Assembly: GCF_002571225.1 (NCBI RefSeq)
Contig: NZ_NVEC01000008.1
Location: 1 to 64,000, forward strand
Reading direction: 5' to 3'
DNA from: Bacillus sp. AFS059628
GTDB lineage: Bacteria; Bacillota; Bacilli; Bacillales; Bacillaceae_G
DNA: 64,000 bases
The translations under genes and the position numbers were made by a program. The stretch's first letter is position 1. Each line of letters begins with the position of its first letter. Of the stretch, positions 1-8,844 are shown in pieces. The notes beneath the pieces are model-generated. The model had not been told where the DNA came from. It made no database searches and saw nothing but the letters and a program-made list of their open reading frames with translations.

Positions 1-2
1 TT

Positions 3-254
3 ATTTATGATATCCAGCAAAGAAAGAACAATTATATAGAAAATGTATTAATAGCAATACAACACCATCAAAAAGAGCAATCTAAACAAGTTATTCAAAA
101 TATAGTAGAGAAGATGAATATGATGATCAGTTTAGTGACTACTTACATGGCTATTGAATCAGAATCTACGAAAGAATTAAAAGAGCTTCAGGAAGAACTT
201 ATTCACGCTCAAACATATATTCAAAAACGGAAATTTGAAGAAACACAGAGATAA
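3..254 (+). CDS. C-terminal part of a hypothetical protein, truncated by window edge
   Basis: The reading frame is open from base 3 to the TAA at 252-254 and gives 83 residues with no start in the window, so only the C-terminus is present. It is Lys/Glu/Gln-rich, with two predicted helices separated by a Met-rich stretch (MNMMISLVTTYMAIES), and looks like an all-helical cytosolic protein. I do not recognise the family. It is convergent with the YuzF-like gene on the other strand. Confidence 0.55.
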   Translation: MYDIQQRKNNYIENVLIAIQHHQKEQSKQVIQNIVEKMNMMISLVTTYMAIESESTKELKELQEELIHAQTYIQKRKFEETQR

Positions 255-321
255 ACCCCTGTGTTTTTACTTGGGGGACTATGACATTAATTTTTTATAA
301 ATCTAATTAGATGCAATTTGA

Positions 322-582
322 TTATTGTTTTGGCATAATCCATACAATTTGTTGAATGCGTACAATATATGGCATCGTATCTTCAATAAGCAAATGATCT
401 GGTTTCACATCTTTTAACTTTCCTCTTACATTACCCCTTACAGTTTCAATAACCACATGTTTACCAATCACTGATTGTAATGTCTGATATACGTAGGAAT
501 TGGGTGCACTTACCATATGCTGTTCACTCAAGTCATTTCCTTTCGAATAACTCATTCTATAAGACTCCTTTCTAACTTGCAT
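322..582 (-). CDS. YuzF-like DUF2642 family protein
   Basis: Small cytosolic protein of Bacillus with an Sm/Hfq-like beta-barrel type sequence. The core GKHVVIETVRGNVRGKLKDV followed by KPDHLLIED and a Val/Ile-rich end matches the DUF2642 pattern, which also occurs in spore-associated proteins. Its function is unknown. Two starts have Shine-Dalgarno-like sequences: ATG at 582 (AGGAG, 5 nt away) and ATG at 555 (AAGGAG, about 9 nt away); the shorter form begins MSYSKGND. The family assignment rests on recognition of the core motif. Confidence 0.7.
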   Translation of the reverse strand: MQVRKESYRMSYSKGNDLSEQHMVSAPNSYVYQTLQSVIGKHVVIETVRGNVRGKLKDVKPDHLLIEDTMPYIVRIQQIVWIMPKQ

Positions 583-792
583 TCTTTCTCCTAATATATG
601 ATATAAATCTTATCAATATGCTAGAAGGATAATTCATTATAGGAACGGAAATAACATTTTAATAAGGTACGGTTTCTATTTCTACATTGCTAAAAATTAT
701 TTATATAAAGTTACTTTTACTAGTTAATAGGTAATGACATAGGGATATTTTGAATATACATCTAGGTTGTTCCTTTTAGGATATGTATGATT

Positions 793-1026
793 TTAAATAC
801 GCCCTTTATTAGAATAGTACTCATACTTTTTTTGAGATTCTTTCGTAATACGTGCATTAAGTAAAATTGTTAACAATAAAAACACTCCATATTTTCCTCC
901 TGTAGCTCCTATGATAATCACACTACTACAAACAAGTATAATTAATAGGATAAACGAAACTGAATAAATACGCTCATAATTCTTTGACATCTTTTCATAT
1001 TTTATACGTTCTTTCCTTGTATCCAT
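793..1026 (-). CDS. small membrane protein of unknown function
   Basis: The 77-residue product has a charged N-terminus (MDTRKERIKYEKMSK), then two hydrophobic segments at about residues 22-42 and 46-58 joined by a short GATGGKYG turn, and a basic, tyrosine-rich tail. This is a two-helix hairpin membrane protein. I do not recognise the family. A ribosome site (AAAGGAGG) lies just upstream of the ATG. Nothing in the neighbourhood indicates a role. Confidence 0.5.
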   Translation of the reverse strand: MDTRKERIKYEKMSKNYERIYSVSFILLIILVCSSVIIIGATGGKYGVFLLLTILLNARITKESQKKYEYYSNKGRI

Positions 1027-1096
1027 CTAAATTCCTCCTTTAAATTATCCATTTCACTATAAAATAAATCTCGCCCTTAAAAAGGAAACAATATAT

Positions 1097-1142
1097 CGTT
1101 ATATAAATTAGTTTGTTTTTTTATCAACTAATTTATATAACG
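1097..1142. terminator. perfect 17-bp inverted repeat
   Basis: Two perfectly matching AT-rich 17-bp arms (1097-1113 and 1126-1142) flank a 12-nt T-rich loop. The left arm overlaps the stop codon of the tiny open frame at 1108-1179, so a terminator or RNA-stabilising hairpin for that transcript is the simplest reading. Confidence 0.5.
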
Positions 1143-1179
1143 TAAAAAGAAATCCTACCAATATTAAACTTTCCACCAT
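1108..1179 (-). CDS. 23-residue single-helix membrane peptide, toxin-like
   Basis: The frame encodes MVESLILVGFLFTLYKLVDK plus three residues: one hydrophobic helix followed by a basic tail. A purine-rich GGAGGGG stretch lies about 12 nt before the ATG. Shape and size resemble holin-like or type I toxin peptides of Bacillus, but so short a frame can occur by chance and no antisense RNA can be seen by eye. Its stop codon lies inside the left arm of a perfect inverted repeat. Function is inference only. Confidence 0.3.
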   Translation of the reverse strand: MVESLILVGFLFTLYKLVDKKTN

Positions 1180-1302
1180 GATAATCCCGCCCCCCTCCTT
1201 CCTTTTAACCCCAACACATCAAATAAAAGTTGTAGCAAACAAAAAGGATCCTCCCTTCTCTTAAAGGCTGATCCTTTTCTTCTTGCATGCAACTATTTTT
1301 AG

Positions 1303-1449
1303 CTATTCTTGATTAATTAGAATAACAGCTGGTCCATCTACATGAATTCCACCATCTTCGATTTTTTCATAAGGCTCAACTGTAATAGAGGTGATCCCTT
1401 CTCGCTTCTTTAATTCATTACTTAATTCTTTTGTTAACATTTTTTTCAT
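1303..1449 (-). CDS. BC1881 family protein
   Basis: This 48-residue protein (MKKMLTKELSNELKKREGIT and ending DGPAVILINQE) matches the small BC1881 family found in B. cereus group chromosomes and prophages. The pattern is an N-terminal helix followed by a VEPYEKIEI-type beta segment and a conserved GPAVI.IN tail. Function is unknown; members often sit in phage regions, so it may be a prophage remnant. A ribosome site (AAGAAGGAG) precedes the ATG. Confidence 0.7.
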   Translation of the reverse strand: MKKMLTKELSNELKKREGITSITVEPYEKIEDGGIHVDGPAVILINQE

Positions 1450-1501
1450 GTGTGCACTCCTTCTTATTGCTTAATTTACTATTTGCATGTAAATAAAATT
1501 T

Positions 1502-1534
1502 AAAATGGTTTCCTGGTCTGGAAACCATTTTTTT
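1502..1534 (+). terminator. rho-independent terminator
   Basis: A perfect 12-bp stem (AAAATGGTTTCC and its complement) with a 6-nt loop is followed by a T-run on the plus strand. No gene feeding it is evident on either side. Confidence 0.7.
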
Positions 1535-1996
1535 GTAGTTGACCATATGGTGTTACCAGTTCGTTTATCAATTTTTACGTAAAGAAGATAAACAATTACT
1601 ATACACTGTCTCATTATATATAAGGAACTCTTAAAGATAGCGATGAGATTAATTGTTTTTCTTCTAGAAATAATGACTTAGATAGTATATTACCTAAAAC
1701 AATGAAAGCCCTACCTCTCTTTCATCCTTACGGCTCCTTGTCCGTGCCAGTGTGAATCAGGATTACAAAAATCAAGTGACTATTTAATCGAGTTATTTGA
1801 TGGAACTTCGAACGTTCGTAAAAGAAATTTTAGAATAAAAATGGATTAGATTGAAGTAATAACAAAAGAGGTTCCTACTCTAAAAGTGAGTTGAAGAAAT
1901 TGAATGTCTTTGAAATGATTTGCTTTTAATACTCATCACATTCCCGAAAAATTCAGGATGTTTTCGGGGGATATAACACATTATCTATAATGAACC
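1535..1996. other. gene-free stretch
   Basis: No convincing gene. An open but startless frame of about 50 codons on the plus strand (about 1711-1850) contains a CPCQCESGLQ segment and could be a gene fragment. An imperfect hairpin (CCCGAAAA with TTTTCGGGG, about 1943-1970) lies downstream of the CarD-type gene and may help end its transcript. Confidence 0.35.
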
Positions 1997-2458
1997 TTAA
2001 CAGAAACTTTTTATTTGATTTTCAGTGATTCCTTTAATTAATTCTAGTTCACTGACCAAAAACTTATATGCATCATCCAACAATTTTTTTTCGCTTGTAT
2101 TCAGTGCTTTTTCTTTCCTCATACGCATTAAATCGCGTACAACTTCAGCACCTTCTTGTATTTCACCCGTTTTTATTTTGTCCATGTTCACTTTATGCCT
2201 TTGTTTCCACGGCATTAATTCACATGATTCTTCATGCTGAAAAATTTGTATAATGTGTCTTAATGCAAGTATATCAGTAACTGGGCGTATATTCGAATTC
2301 AATATTTTACCCGTAGGAATCATGACTTGCATCTTACTGATTGACATTTTTATGACATAATACTGTTGTTTTTCCCCTGAGAATTCTTTTTCTTCTATGG
2401 CTTCAATTATACCCGCTCCGTGCATTGGATAAACAATGTTATCGCCAATTTGAAACAT
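1997..2458 (-). CDS. CarD-family transcription regulator
   Basis: CarD/CdnL-type protein (153 residues) that should bind the RNA polymerase beta subunit and affect open-complex stability. The N-terminal Tudor-like RNAP-interaction domain starts MFQIGDNIVYPMHGAGIIEA, with the typical YPxHGxGxI signature and a later IPTGKI. The C-terminal half is helical (RHKVNMDKIKTG, LNTSEKKLLDDAYKFLVSEL), as in CarD DNA-binding domains. I chose ATG 2458 over an upstream one because GGAGGTG sits 7 nt before it and the family begins at this Met. It is monocistronic here. Confidence 0.9.
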   Translation of the reverse strand: MFQIGDNIVYPMHGAGIIEAIEEKEFSGEKQQYYVIKMSISKMQVMIPTGKILNSNIRPVTDILALRHIIQIFQHEESCELMPWKQRHKVNMDKIKTGEIQEGAEVVRDLMRMRKEKALNTSEKKLLDDAYKFLVSELELIKGITENQIKSFC

Positions 2459-2674
2459 ATAATCCACCTCCATATGTGGTAACCTTTTCAAGCTTAACAC
2501 ATATGTTGTTTTTTATCAAATATTCAATAATATCATGAGTTCATTTTCGGTGTCAATTACTTTTTTCTTCGAAAGTTAAATCAAGTAAAACAGCCGCAAA
2601 ATACCAAAGAGCGTTCCAGATTTCCAATAAAAGAAAAGAGAATTCCCACGTGTATATTCTGAAATCTCTACCCA

Positions 2675-3310
2675 TTAACGTAGATCAGTTTTCCCTTGAA
2701 AACGGCCAAATCGATCCCGTATATTTTTCAATCTTATATGATACTCCAAAATCTCAATTCTTGCTTTTTCTTCTAGAGGGGCAATTGGTCGTAAATCTTT
2801 TAACCCCCAATACTCAACCACTACATCAAGTACTTGATGTAGTGGCCCATAGTTTGCTTCTTTTGCAATCACAGCCATTCTATTTTCAAAATGAGGCATG
2901 ACGGCACCTGGCATTTTAAAATTCCTAATCACATTGGCACTATGGTAGCAATAATTGGGTTACAATTCTAAATGTGTTCGAATAACGTCTCGATAAAACG
3001 CATAATGAAGTGTTTCATCTTTTGCAAGACGGCGTAATAATGTAGCAAGATGTGAATCATGCTTACTTGCAACTTTAGCAACATTATTGTAGAACACCAT
3101 CCTTGCAAGTTCTTGAAGCGTCGTATACGTCATGGCTTCGATTAGTGTATGAAAATCAGGCTCAAACCCACCCTCAACGACTGATTTTCTTAATTTATGT
3201 ATACGTTTAGGGTTCACACTTCGAGTGAGTAGTAAATATGTCTCCAATAAATTTGAATGTTGATCCTCTTCTAAGGTCCAAGTATGAATAAAGTCTGTAA
3301 TAACAGATCA
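2675..3310 (-). pseudogene. acyl-ACP desaturase remnant
   Basis: The translated strand reads like the C-terminal two thirds of a soluble di-iron acyl-ACP (stearoyl-type) desaturase: FIHTWTLEEDQHSNLLETYL, GGFEPDFHTLIEAMTYTTLQ, then LAKDETLHYAFYRDVI, which carries the E-x-x-H iron-ligand pattern. An in-frame TAA (2960-2962) after HLEL splits it from the rest (MPGAVMPHFENRMAVIAKEA and onward), which continues in the same frame. The N-terminal portion with the first iron-ligand helix is missing. So this is a gene killed by N-terminal loss and a nonsense codon. Confidence 0.8.
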
Positions 3311-3687
3311 GATGTTCTGTGTATGAGGGGAAACATTTTACAAAAATGGTTATTAATCCTATAAATGTTCCTAATGGGGTCTCGTCACATTGACAGGTGA
3401 TTATGTGTGGAATTTAAACCAAAAAGCAAGTAGACCATTACGAGAGAAAAACTCTATAAAAAACGATAAAATGAATAACCGATTCCTTAACGTACAGGAA
3501 ATCGGTTATTTCGTGCCCAAAATGTGTCTAAACTTACAATTTTTTATTTTGATATAGTGACCCCTAACGGCCTAATTAAAATCATTTGTTTCGTATAAAT
3601 CAAATTTTATACTTATGACTGCATTCAATTTTTTTGATCTGTGCTAGCTTTTTTCTCTGATTTACTTCATCAAGCAATCCCATCCTA
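3311..3687. other. intergenic stretch with one hairpin
   Basis: No gene seen. An 11-bp inverted repeat (AATAACCGATT at 3474-3484 with AATCGGTTATT at 3500-3510) looks like a terminator core, but neither side has a good T-run. It lies between the penicillin acylase gene and the desaturase remnant. Confidence 0.4.
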
Positions 3688-6078
3688 TCACTTCGGCTCT
3701 AAAGTTAACACCTTCCCCTCTATTCCATCCGTATGCAATGTAGTCGTATGATACGTTCCATTTACCCAATCATCGATTTGATCATGATACCAATCACTTC
3801 TAAAATGTCCTGATTGTCCTGGCCCTACGGTATGATAACCTTTTGACATATCTTTCGTATCAATAACGAATCGCCAAGAAGCTCCGTGATTGACAATACC
3901 GTTATCTCCGTAACTCGCTGCTTGAACGGTAACTTGGCTGCCGCCAATTGGAACTGGTTTTTCGCGATTAAATGCAAGTAACGCTAACATACTAGATGAT
4001 TTTGAAATTGGATGTGTAAACGCCAGTTGATGGTAATCGCCCCACTTCCACTCCGCAACATTCGGTCCATATTCCTTCTGTAATTTCTTCATTACATTTT
4101 CGTACGATGTATGCACAACTTTTGTGAAGCCTCCGTACTTCGTAAACCAAGCGCTATTTTCCCCTGCTACTTCTTTTCGAATCAATTCATCAACAACTTG
4201 TGACTTCCCTTCAAATAACTCCATCACATCTTTCGGTATTTCTTTTGAAAATAGCGTATTTGAAATCTCTTTCATTAACAAATGGAATAGTAATGGTGCT
4301 GCTTCATCTTTATTATCATAAAAATTCCACTTTGTTAATTGTTTTACGCCTTCTTTCTCTACTTCATTTAAAGATTCTTTCTTTAACTCTTTTAACAATA
4401 TAGGGGCAAATTCTTTCCCGTATAAATTTTTTTGATCCATCTGTAACTCTTCTAAATCTTTCACCGTATACTTTTCCTTCTCTTGTAAAAATTCTTGAAT
4501 ACGCATTTGTCTATATGGCTGTGCCCACGTATTACTAATATGGTACGGATAGTTATCATCCACAATTTTATTATTCGCCGTTGAAATAAACCCTTGTTTT
4601 GGATTTATTACTTTTGGAAGTTGATCATATGGGATATACCCTTTCCATTCATATTCATCTGTCCATCCTGGAACTGGTAAACTACCATCACCTTTTTTAC
4701 GCACTGGTATATTTCCGTTCGCTTTATAAGCAATTGTGCCGTCATTTGACGCAAATACAAAGTTTTGAGTTGGAGTATGAAAATCTTGAAGTGCCGTTTC
4801 AAACTCATTCCAATCTTTTGCTTTATTCATATTTAATACAGCCTTTAATTCAGCGGAAGGCTCCAAAGCAGTCCATTTCAAAGCGAATACTGTTTTCGTT
4901 TTCTCTTTCCCCTTATCCGCAAACTCTGAAATGACTGGACCATGCCTAGTAACCGTCACTTTATACGGAATTGTTTTCCCGCCTTTTACTTTAATCGATT
5001 CATCAACAACTGTAGCTTTCTCCCACTTATCGTTATACAAAAATTCATTTTCATTATTAGGATTCCGCTTCTCAATATATAAATCTTGCACATCAGGGCC
5101 AGTATTCGTAACGCCCCATGCTATTTTGTCATTGTGTCCTAATATAACACCTGGTACCCCCGCGAAAATAACGCCACTCACATGTAAATCTTTCATTTCA
5201 AGTTTCGACTGATACCAAATTGAAGGCGTCGCAAAAGATAAATGGGGATCATCCGCTAAAATCGGCTTACCAGACGCACTCTTCTCACCACTTATGACCC
5301 AGTTATTGCTACCATTAAACTCTGGTGGTATAATCGTTTTTGCAAAACTTTGTGCTACGTCCACATTTGTATTTTCCAGTTCAGCTAGCAATCTAGGCGC
5401 GTCTTTCGGATATGTAGGAAATAGCTCATTTGCTTGCTCTTTCGGTAAATTTTTCAGCGCCCAATATCGAAACGCCTGCCCGTGCCAATGTCCGCCTAAA
5501 TCAAACGCCATATACTTTCCAATCGTTAACGTATCAACAATGGACCATTCAGCAGGTTCATATCCTAATATAGTAAACTCAACTGGCAATTTCTTTCCCA
5601 CTTTTGCCTCGCGTATAAAAGCATTTACCCCATCAGCAAATGACTGCAGGGCATATTTCGCTTCCCCGTCATATTGACTAACAGAAGCTTCTGCTGCTCG
5701 CCGTAAACCGAGCGTTCGAAACAACTTATCTCGATCAACAGCTGCTTCCCCTACAACTTCACTCAACATCCCAGAAGCTTGTCTTCTACTTAAATCCATT
5801 TGAAACAAACGATCTTGCGCTTGCACATACCCTTGCGAAAAATATAAATCGTGTGCATTTTCCGCTTTAATATGTGGTACCCCTTTACTATCTCGCTTTA
5901 CCTGTACAGCATGTTGTAAATCCTCTAGCTTTATCTTCCCATCTATCTTTGGCACAGAACTAAGCGTATATATATTCAAAAAAATCGCTGTACAAATAAC
6001 TAATAAAAGAACGATACTACTAGACCAAATAAAAACTCTCTTCCTTCTAGTTCGCTTCTTCTTTATAACAACTTCCAT
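3688..6078 (-). CDS. penicillin acylase family protein (Ntn hydrolase)
   Basis: At 796 residues this is a full-length penicillin amidase/acylase-type hydrolase, which cleaves amide bonds of acylated substrates such as beta-lactams or N-acyl homoserine lactones. An N-terminal basic stretch and one membrane helix (residues about 15-37) indicate export or anchoring. The chain then carries PHIKAENAHDLYFSQGYVQA and, near residue 257, FNGSNNWVISG, whose Ser is the expected autocatalytic N-terminal nucleophile after removal of the spacer. The C-terminus has the family FRSDWYHDQIDDW signature. Substrate is unknown. It is a single gene with a ribosome site (AGGGGAGG-like) ahead of ATG 6078. Confidence 0.9.
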   Translation of the reverse strand: MEVVIKKKRTRRKRVFIWSSSIVLLLVICTAIFLNIYTLSSVPKIDGKIKLEDLQHAVQVKRDSKGVPHIKAENAHDLYFSQGYVQAQDRLFQMDLSRRQASGMLSEVVGEAAVDRDKLFRTLGLRRAAEASVSQYDGEAKYALQSFADGVNAFIREAKVGKKLPVEFTILGYEPAEWSIVDTLTIGKYMAFDLGGHWHGQAFRYWALKNLPKEQANELFPTYPKDAPRLLAELENTNVDVAQSFAKTIIPPEFNGSNNWVISGEKSASGKPILADDPHLSFATPSIWYQSKLEMKDLHVSGVIFAGVPGVILGHNDKIAWGVTNTGPDVQDLYIEKRNPNNENEFLYNDKWEKATVVDESIKVKGGKTIPYKVTVTRHGPVISEFADKGKEKTKTVFALKWTALEPSAELKAVLNMNKAKDWNEFETALQDFHTPTQNFVFASNDGTIAYKANGNIPVRKKGDGSLPVPGWTDEYEWKGYIPYDQLPKVINPKQGFISTANNKIVDDNYPYHISNTWAQPYRQMRIQEFLQEKEKYTVKDLEELQMDQKNLYGKEFAPILLKELKKESLNEVEKEGVKQLTKWNFYDNKDEAAPLLFHLLMKEISNTLFSKEIPKDVMELFEGKSQVVDELIRKEVAGENSAWFTKYGGFTKVVHTSYENVMKKLQKEYGPNVAEWKWGDYHQLAFTHPISKSSSMLALLAFNREKPVPIGGSQVTVQAASYGDNGIVNHGASWRFVIDTKDMSKGYHTVGPGQSGHFRSDWYHDQIDDWVNGTYHTTTLHTDGIEGKVLTLEPK

Positions 6079-6150
6079 ATAACCCCTCCCTTTTCAAACT
6101 ATTCGCTTTTATTTAAGGAAGAACCTTTTAGAAAAGTAGAAAAACCCATA

Positions 6151-6900
6151 CTATGGATCATATAAACTACATACATCTCCCTTATATAAGCCTTCCCTTC
6201 CTTCAAGGAAATCTGCTCTCCCTTTTTCACACCAATTCCTCAAAATCCCCTTCACATAAGCAAATGTTCGCTTATTCTGTTCAAACGCAATCTTAAGTTC
6301 CTCTAATACTCCCTCTCCTGAAACTTTTTGCATCCACTCTTTCAATTCCTTCACGATATAGGGAGATAGACTACTTATATGTTGTTCATAAAACTTATAA
6401 ACTTCACTATGCGAAGTATCCTCTTCTATCTCTTCCTTCTCCTCAGCAACTTCTTGTAAACTACTATTATCCTCTTCTTTCGGCATACCAAAATGCTCTA
6501 ATAACAATGGAATCTTCCATTCTTCTTCCAGGCATTTACGTAAAAATATATGTATGAATTCTTTATTTTTTACAGTCTTTAACTCACGTAACACACACTT
6601 CTCAATATTCGTATTTAAAATAGGGTTATAGTGTAACCAATTTAGTATGTATAACTCTTTTGTTTCTGCATCGTATAAAATTTTCCCATATGCAACAAAC
6701 CTATTTAACAGCTTCTCAACAGTCTCCATACTGTAGCCTGTTTCCAGTTCTGCTAAACGTTTCGGTAATACGTAAATTCCACATTGCTTCGTTTTCGTAC
6801 CAGTTAACAAGTATATGTAAAAATAACGCTCCTCTGGCGTTAAATCTAATATGAATTCATCTTGCCAAAAGTTCACCTGCACATTACGATACACAGCCAT
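6151..6900 (-). CDS. DnaD-domain protein, replication-initiation type
   Basis: The 249-residue product starts MAVYRNVQVNFWQDEFILDL, a winged-helix N-domain typical of phage and chromosomal DnaD/replisome-organiser proteins. After an acidic linker (EEDNSSLQEVAEEKEEIEED) comes a DnaB_2/DnaD-type helical domain (EVYKFYEQHISSLSPYIVKE, ending FAYVKGILRNWCEKG, close to the YIxxILxxW signature). Such proteins help load helicase onto DNA. It may be a domesticated phage gene. AGGAGGGAAA lies before the ATG. Confidence 0.85.
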   Translation of the reverse strand: MAVYRNVQVNFWQDEFILDLTPEERYFYIYLLTGTKTKQCGIYVLPKRLAELETGYSMETVEKLLNRFVAYGKILYDAETKELYILNWLHYNPILNTNIEKCVLRELKTVKNKEFIHIFLRKCLEEEWKIPLLLEHFGMPKEEDNSSLQEVAEEKEEIEEDTSHSEVYKFYEQHISSLSPYIVKELKEWMQKVSGEGVLEELKIAFEQNKRTFAYVKGILRNWCEKGRADFLEGREGLYKGDVCSLYDP

Positions 6901-7119
6901 ATATTTCCCTCCTCCTTTTATTCATAAAAAGGCAGAATTCAATCCTTCAATATACATATAGGAATGAGGGCCTTGTTTTTGCATTTGAATTCCAAATTTT
7001 TTAACTACTACAACGCCGGTTTTATGTTTCCGCGCTTTTTTGTTCTTGTAGTTGTTTTTGTTTTGTTTTTTCTTAGTGATTTATTACTTGGTAGGGGCTT
7101 GTAAGGGACTTAGGAGGGG

Positions 7120-7446
7120 CTAGTTATCGGTTACTTCGATTAGAAAGGCTCGATCTGAGAAGCCGCCTCGTTCTTCTGCTTTCTTTTTACGGATGTTGTT
7201 TATTTCTTCTAGTGTTGTACCTTCGTGTTCGGCTAGGGCATTTATTAGTTCTAGTAGGTCGGATAGTTCTTCTAGTTTATGAGGTTTTGTTTTTGCTTCG
7301 ATGTATTCTGTTAACTCTTCTTGTGTTTTCTTGCAGAGTTCCTCTATGTATTCATCTTCGTTTAGGATTCTTGTTGTGGGTGTTTTTCCGTTAGCTTTTA
7401 TTATTTGTGGGATTTTGTTTCGGATTAGTTTGTTGTAGGTTGGCAT
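7120..7446 (-). CDS. MazG-like nucleotide pyrophosphohydrolase
   Basis: Small all-alpha NTP pyrophosphohydrolase-like protein (108 residues) beginning MPTYNKLIRNKIPQIIKANG, with the helical EELTEYIEAK and LEELSDLLELINALAEHEG segments that supply the E-x-x-E/E-x-x-D metal ligands. It probably hydrolyses nucleoside triphosphates, possibly non-canonical ones. It is paralogous to the gene at 46887. The gene uses A/C-ending codons almost exclusively (many CTA and AAC), unlike the MerR gene's middle part just upstream. A good GGAGGG site precedes the ATG. Confidence 0.85.
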   Translation of the reverse strand: MPTYNKLIRNKIPQIIKANGKTPTTRILNEDEYIEELCKKTQEELTEYIEAKTKPHKLEELSDLLELINALAEHEGTTLEEINNIRKKKAEERGGFSDRAFLIEVTDN

Positions 7447-7498
7447 GGGATTTCCCTCCGTTTGGTTTTTCTTCTATTATAATGGAAAAGCAGTTTAA

Positions 7499-8242
7499 CT
7501 AGTTGTTAAACTGCCTCATTGCTTCTTTTATATAGTTTTCTTCTTCGGTTGTGAAAAGAGTTGGGAATTCGGATAGTGGAAGGTTTGATTTTTGGATTAT
7601 GTCCTCTATATCACTTTGAGGTGTATCAAGATAGTTCGTTACCTCTTCTATTACATTAAAAAATTCCTTCAAGGTAACTTGAACGTCATGATGACTCGGA
7701 TTCTTCTCCTCTTCCTTATACTTTTTCAACTTCCCTATTACATCCATAAATCGCCGATCAAACTTTTCTTTTAATTCCTTATTATTATAAAAAACTTGAA
7801 CACTATCCTTTGAAAAATGTTCCTCTAACCATTCCTTATTTTCTTTCTCCCATATAAAAGTTTGCAGAAACGAAGAAAACAAAGCGACATCTACTCGTTC
7901 TTCTTTTTGAAACTTCTTCGTCATCTCGTCCATATGCGAAAGTACCTTCGCAATTCTTTCTTGCTCTACCAAAAGCAATTCCCTTTGAAAATGCATTTGT
8001 CTTAAAAAATCTCTCGTCTCTATATCACGCTGCAATATAATATTTTGAATCTCCCCAAGCGAAAAACCGAGATGCTTAAACGATTGAATTTGCTGCAGCA
8101 CATACAAATCATCTTTCGTATATAACCGATGCCCGCCCTCAGTATAATCGCTCGGCTTTAATAAATTAATCTTGTCATAATAACGAAGCGTCCGCACCGT
8201 AACATCCCCAACACTTGCAAACTCACTAATCATCCACGCCAT
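7499..8242 (-). CDS. MerR-family transcription regulator
   Basis: The N-terminal MerR winged helix (ISEFASVGDVTVRTLRYYDK, LKPSDYTEGGHRLYTKDDL) is followed by the long dimerisation helix (to about residue 110) and a C-terminal domain of about 130 residues that resembles TipAS/antibiotic-recognition domains. It probably responds to a small ligand and controls its own or a neighbouring gene; no palindrome with the 19-bp MerR spacing was identified by eye. AGGTGATGAT lies just before the ATG. It follows two small membrane-protein genes on the same strand, 8 nt after the nearer one. Confidence 0.88.
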   Translation of the reverse strand: MAWMISEFASVGDVTVRTLRYYDKINLLKPSDYTEGGHRLYTKDDLYVLQQIQSFKHLGFSLGEIQNIILQRDIETRDFLRQMHFQRELLLVEQERIAKVLSHMDEMTKKFQKEERVDVALFSSFLQTFIWEKENKEWLEEHFSKDSVQVFYNNKELKEKFDRRFMDVIGKLKKYKEEEKNPSHHDVQVTLKEFFNVIEEVTNYLDTPQSDIEDIIQKSNLPLSEFPTLFTTEEENYIKEAMRQFNN

Positions 8243-8250
8243 ATCATCAC

Positions 8251-8505
8251 CTACTCCGATAACTTCTCTTTCACATACTGAAGCATATGAGAAAAACTCA
8301 TCTCATTTTGCCTACAATATTGAAACAAACCTACAACAAACAATAAAAAAGGAATATTCCCTCCATAACGATTTTCATACTCGCTAATACCATCATAAAA
8401 GTACTCATACTTTCTTTTTCGTAAAACAATATAAATCGCAATAAACAACACTGCAATCATAATAAAAATTCGCTTTCCCCTTATCTCCACTTCTTGTTTC
8501 ATCAT
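8251..8505 (-). CDS. small membrane protein in MerR operon
   Basis: The 84-residue product has one clear membrane helix (RIFIMIAVLFIAIYIVL, residues about 13-29) and a second hydrophobic stretch (IPFLLFVVGLFQY). The middle is rich in Tyr, Arg and Glu. I do not recognise the family. The gene abuts the DUF4870-like gene upstream (its ATG lies at the stop of that gene) and is followed 8 nt later by the MerR gene, so the three are likely one transcription unit. Confidence 0.6.
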   Translation of the reverse strand: MMKQEVEIRGKRIFIMIAVLFIAIYIVLRKRKYEYFYDGISEYENRYGGNIPFLLFVVGLFQYCRQNEMSFSHMLQYVKEKLSE

Positions 8506-8844
8506 CTATTCTCCTTCCACCGCATACTTATCTTCTTTAAATAACGAAATTCGAATGAAATAACGATATGGCTCATCTCGTATTACTTTCCACGCAACAA
8601 TAATCACTTGAACGACCTCAAAGGCAAATACAATCCAAAATAAAACATCACTAATACGCGAACTAATATTAAATAGAAGCAAAATTAACAAATGAAAGTT
8701 GAACGCCTTTCGGCAATGGTATTTGTACACCTCATTTTTACGTGCCATCGTGATGTACATGAGTAGTGGCGAAAAGATTCCTATTATGGCTGAGAGTAGT
8801 AGCATGATGATGGTGTTTCTTTTTTCTTTTCTGGTGGTTTTCAT
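8506..8844 (-). CDS. DUF4870-like membrane protein
   Basis: This 112-residue protein has three or four hydrophobic helices (IIMLLLSAIIGIFSPLLMYI, FHLLILLLFNI, VLFWIVFAFEVVQVIIVAW) and a central YKYHCRKAFNFHL segment. The pattern of a helix, a short loop with H-x-x-x-AFNFH, and two more helices is that of DUF4870 proteins. Function is unknown. Codon use changes from mostly A/C-ending codons at the 5' end to mostly G/T-ending codons further in. It is the first gene of a three-gene unit with the MerR regulator. Confidence 0.65.
   Translation of the reverse strand: MKTTRKEKRNTIIMLLLSAIIGIFSPLLMYITMARKNEVYKYHCRKAFNFHLLILLLFNISSRISDVLFWIVFAFEVVQVIIVAWKVIRDEPYRYFIRISLFKEDKYAVEGE

Noticed and set aside
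1711-1850. Cysteine-containing startless frame
   Set aside because: No start codon or ribosome site and only about 50 codons; could be a fragment, but cannot be assigned.
4608-4808. Minus-strand frame within the penicillin acylase gene
   Set aside because: It overlaps the acylase gene in another frame without a family match or ribosome site, so it is a shadow frame.
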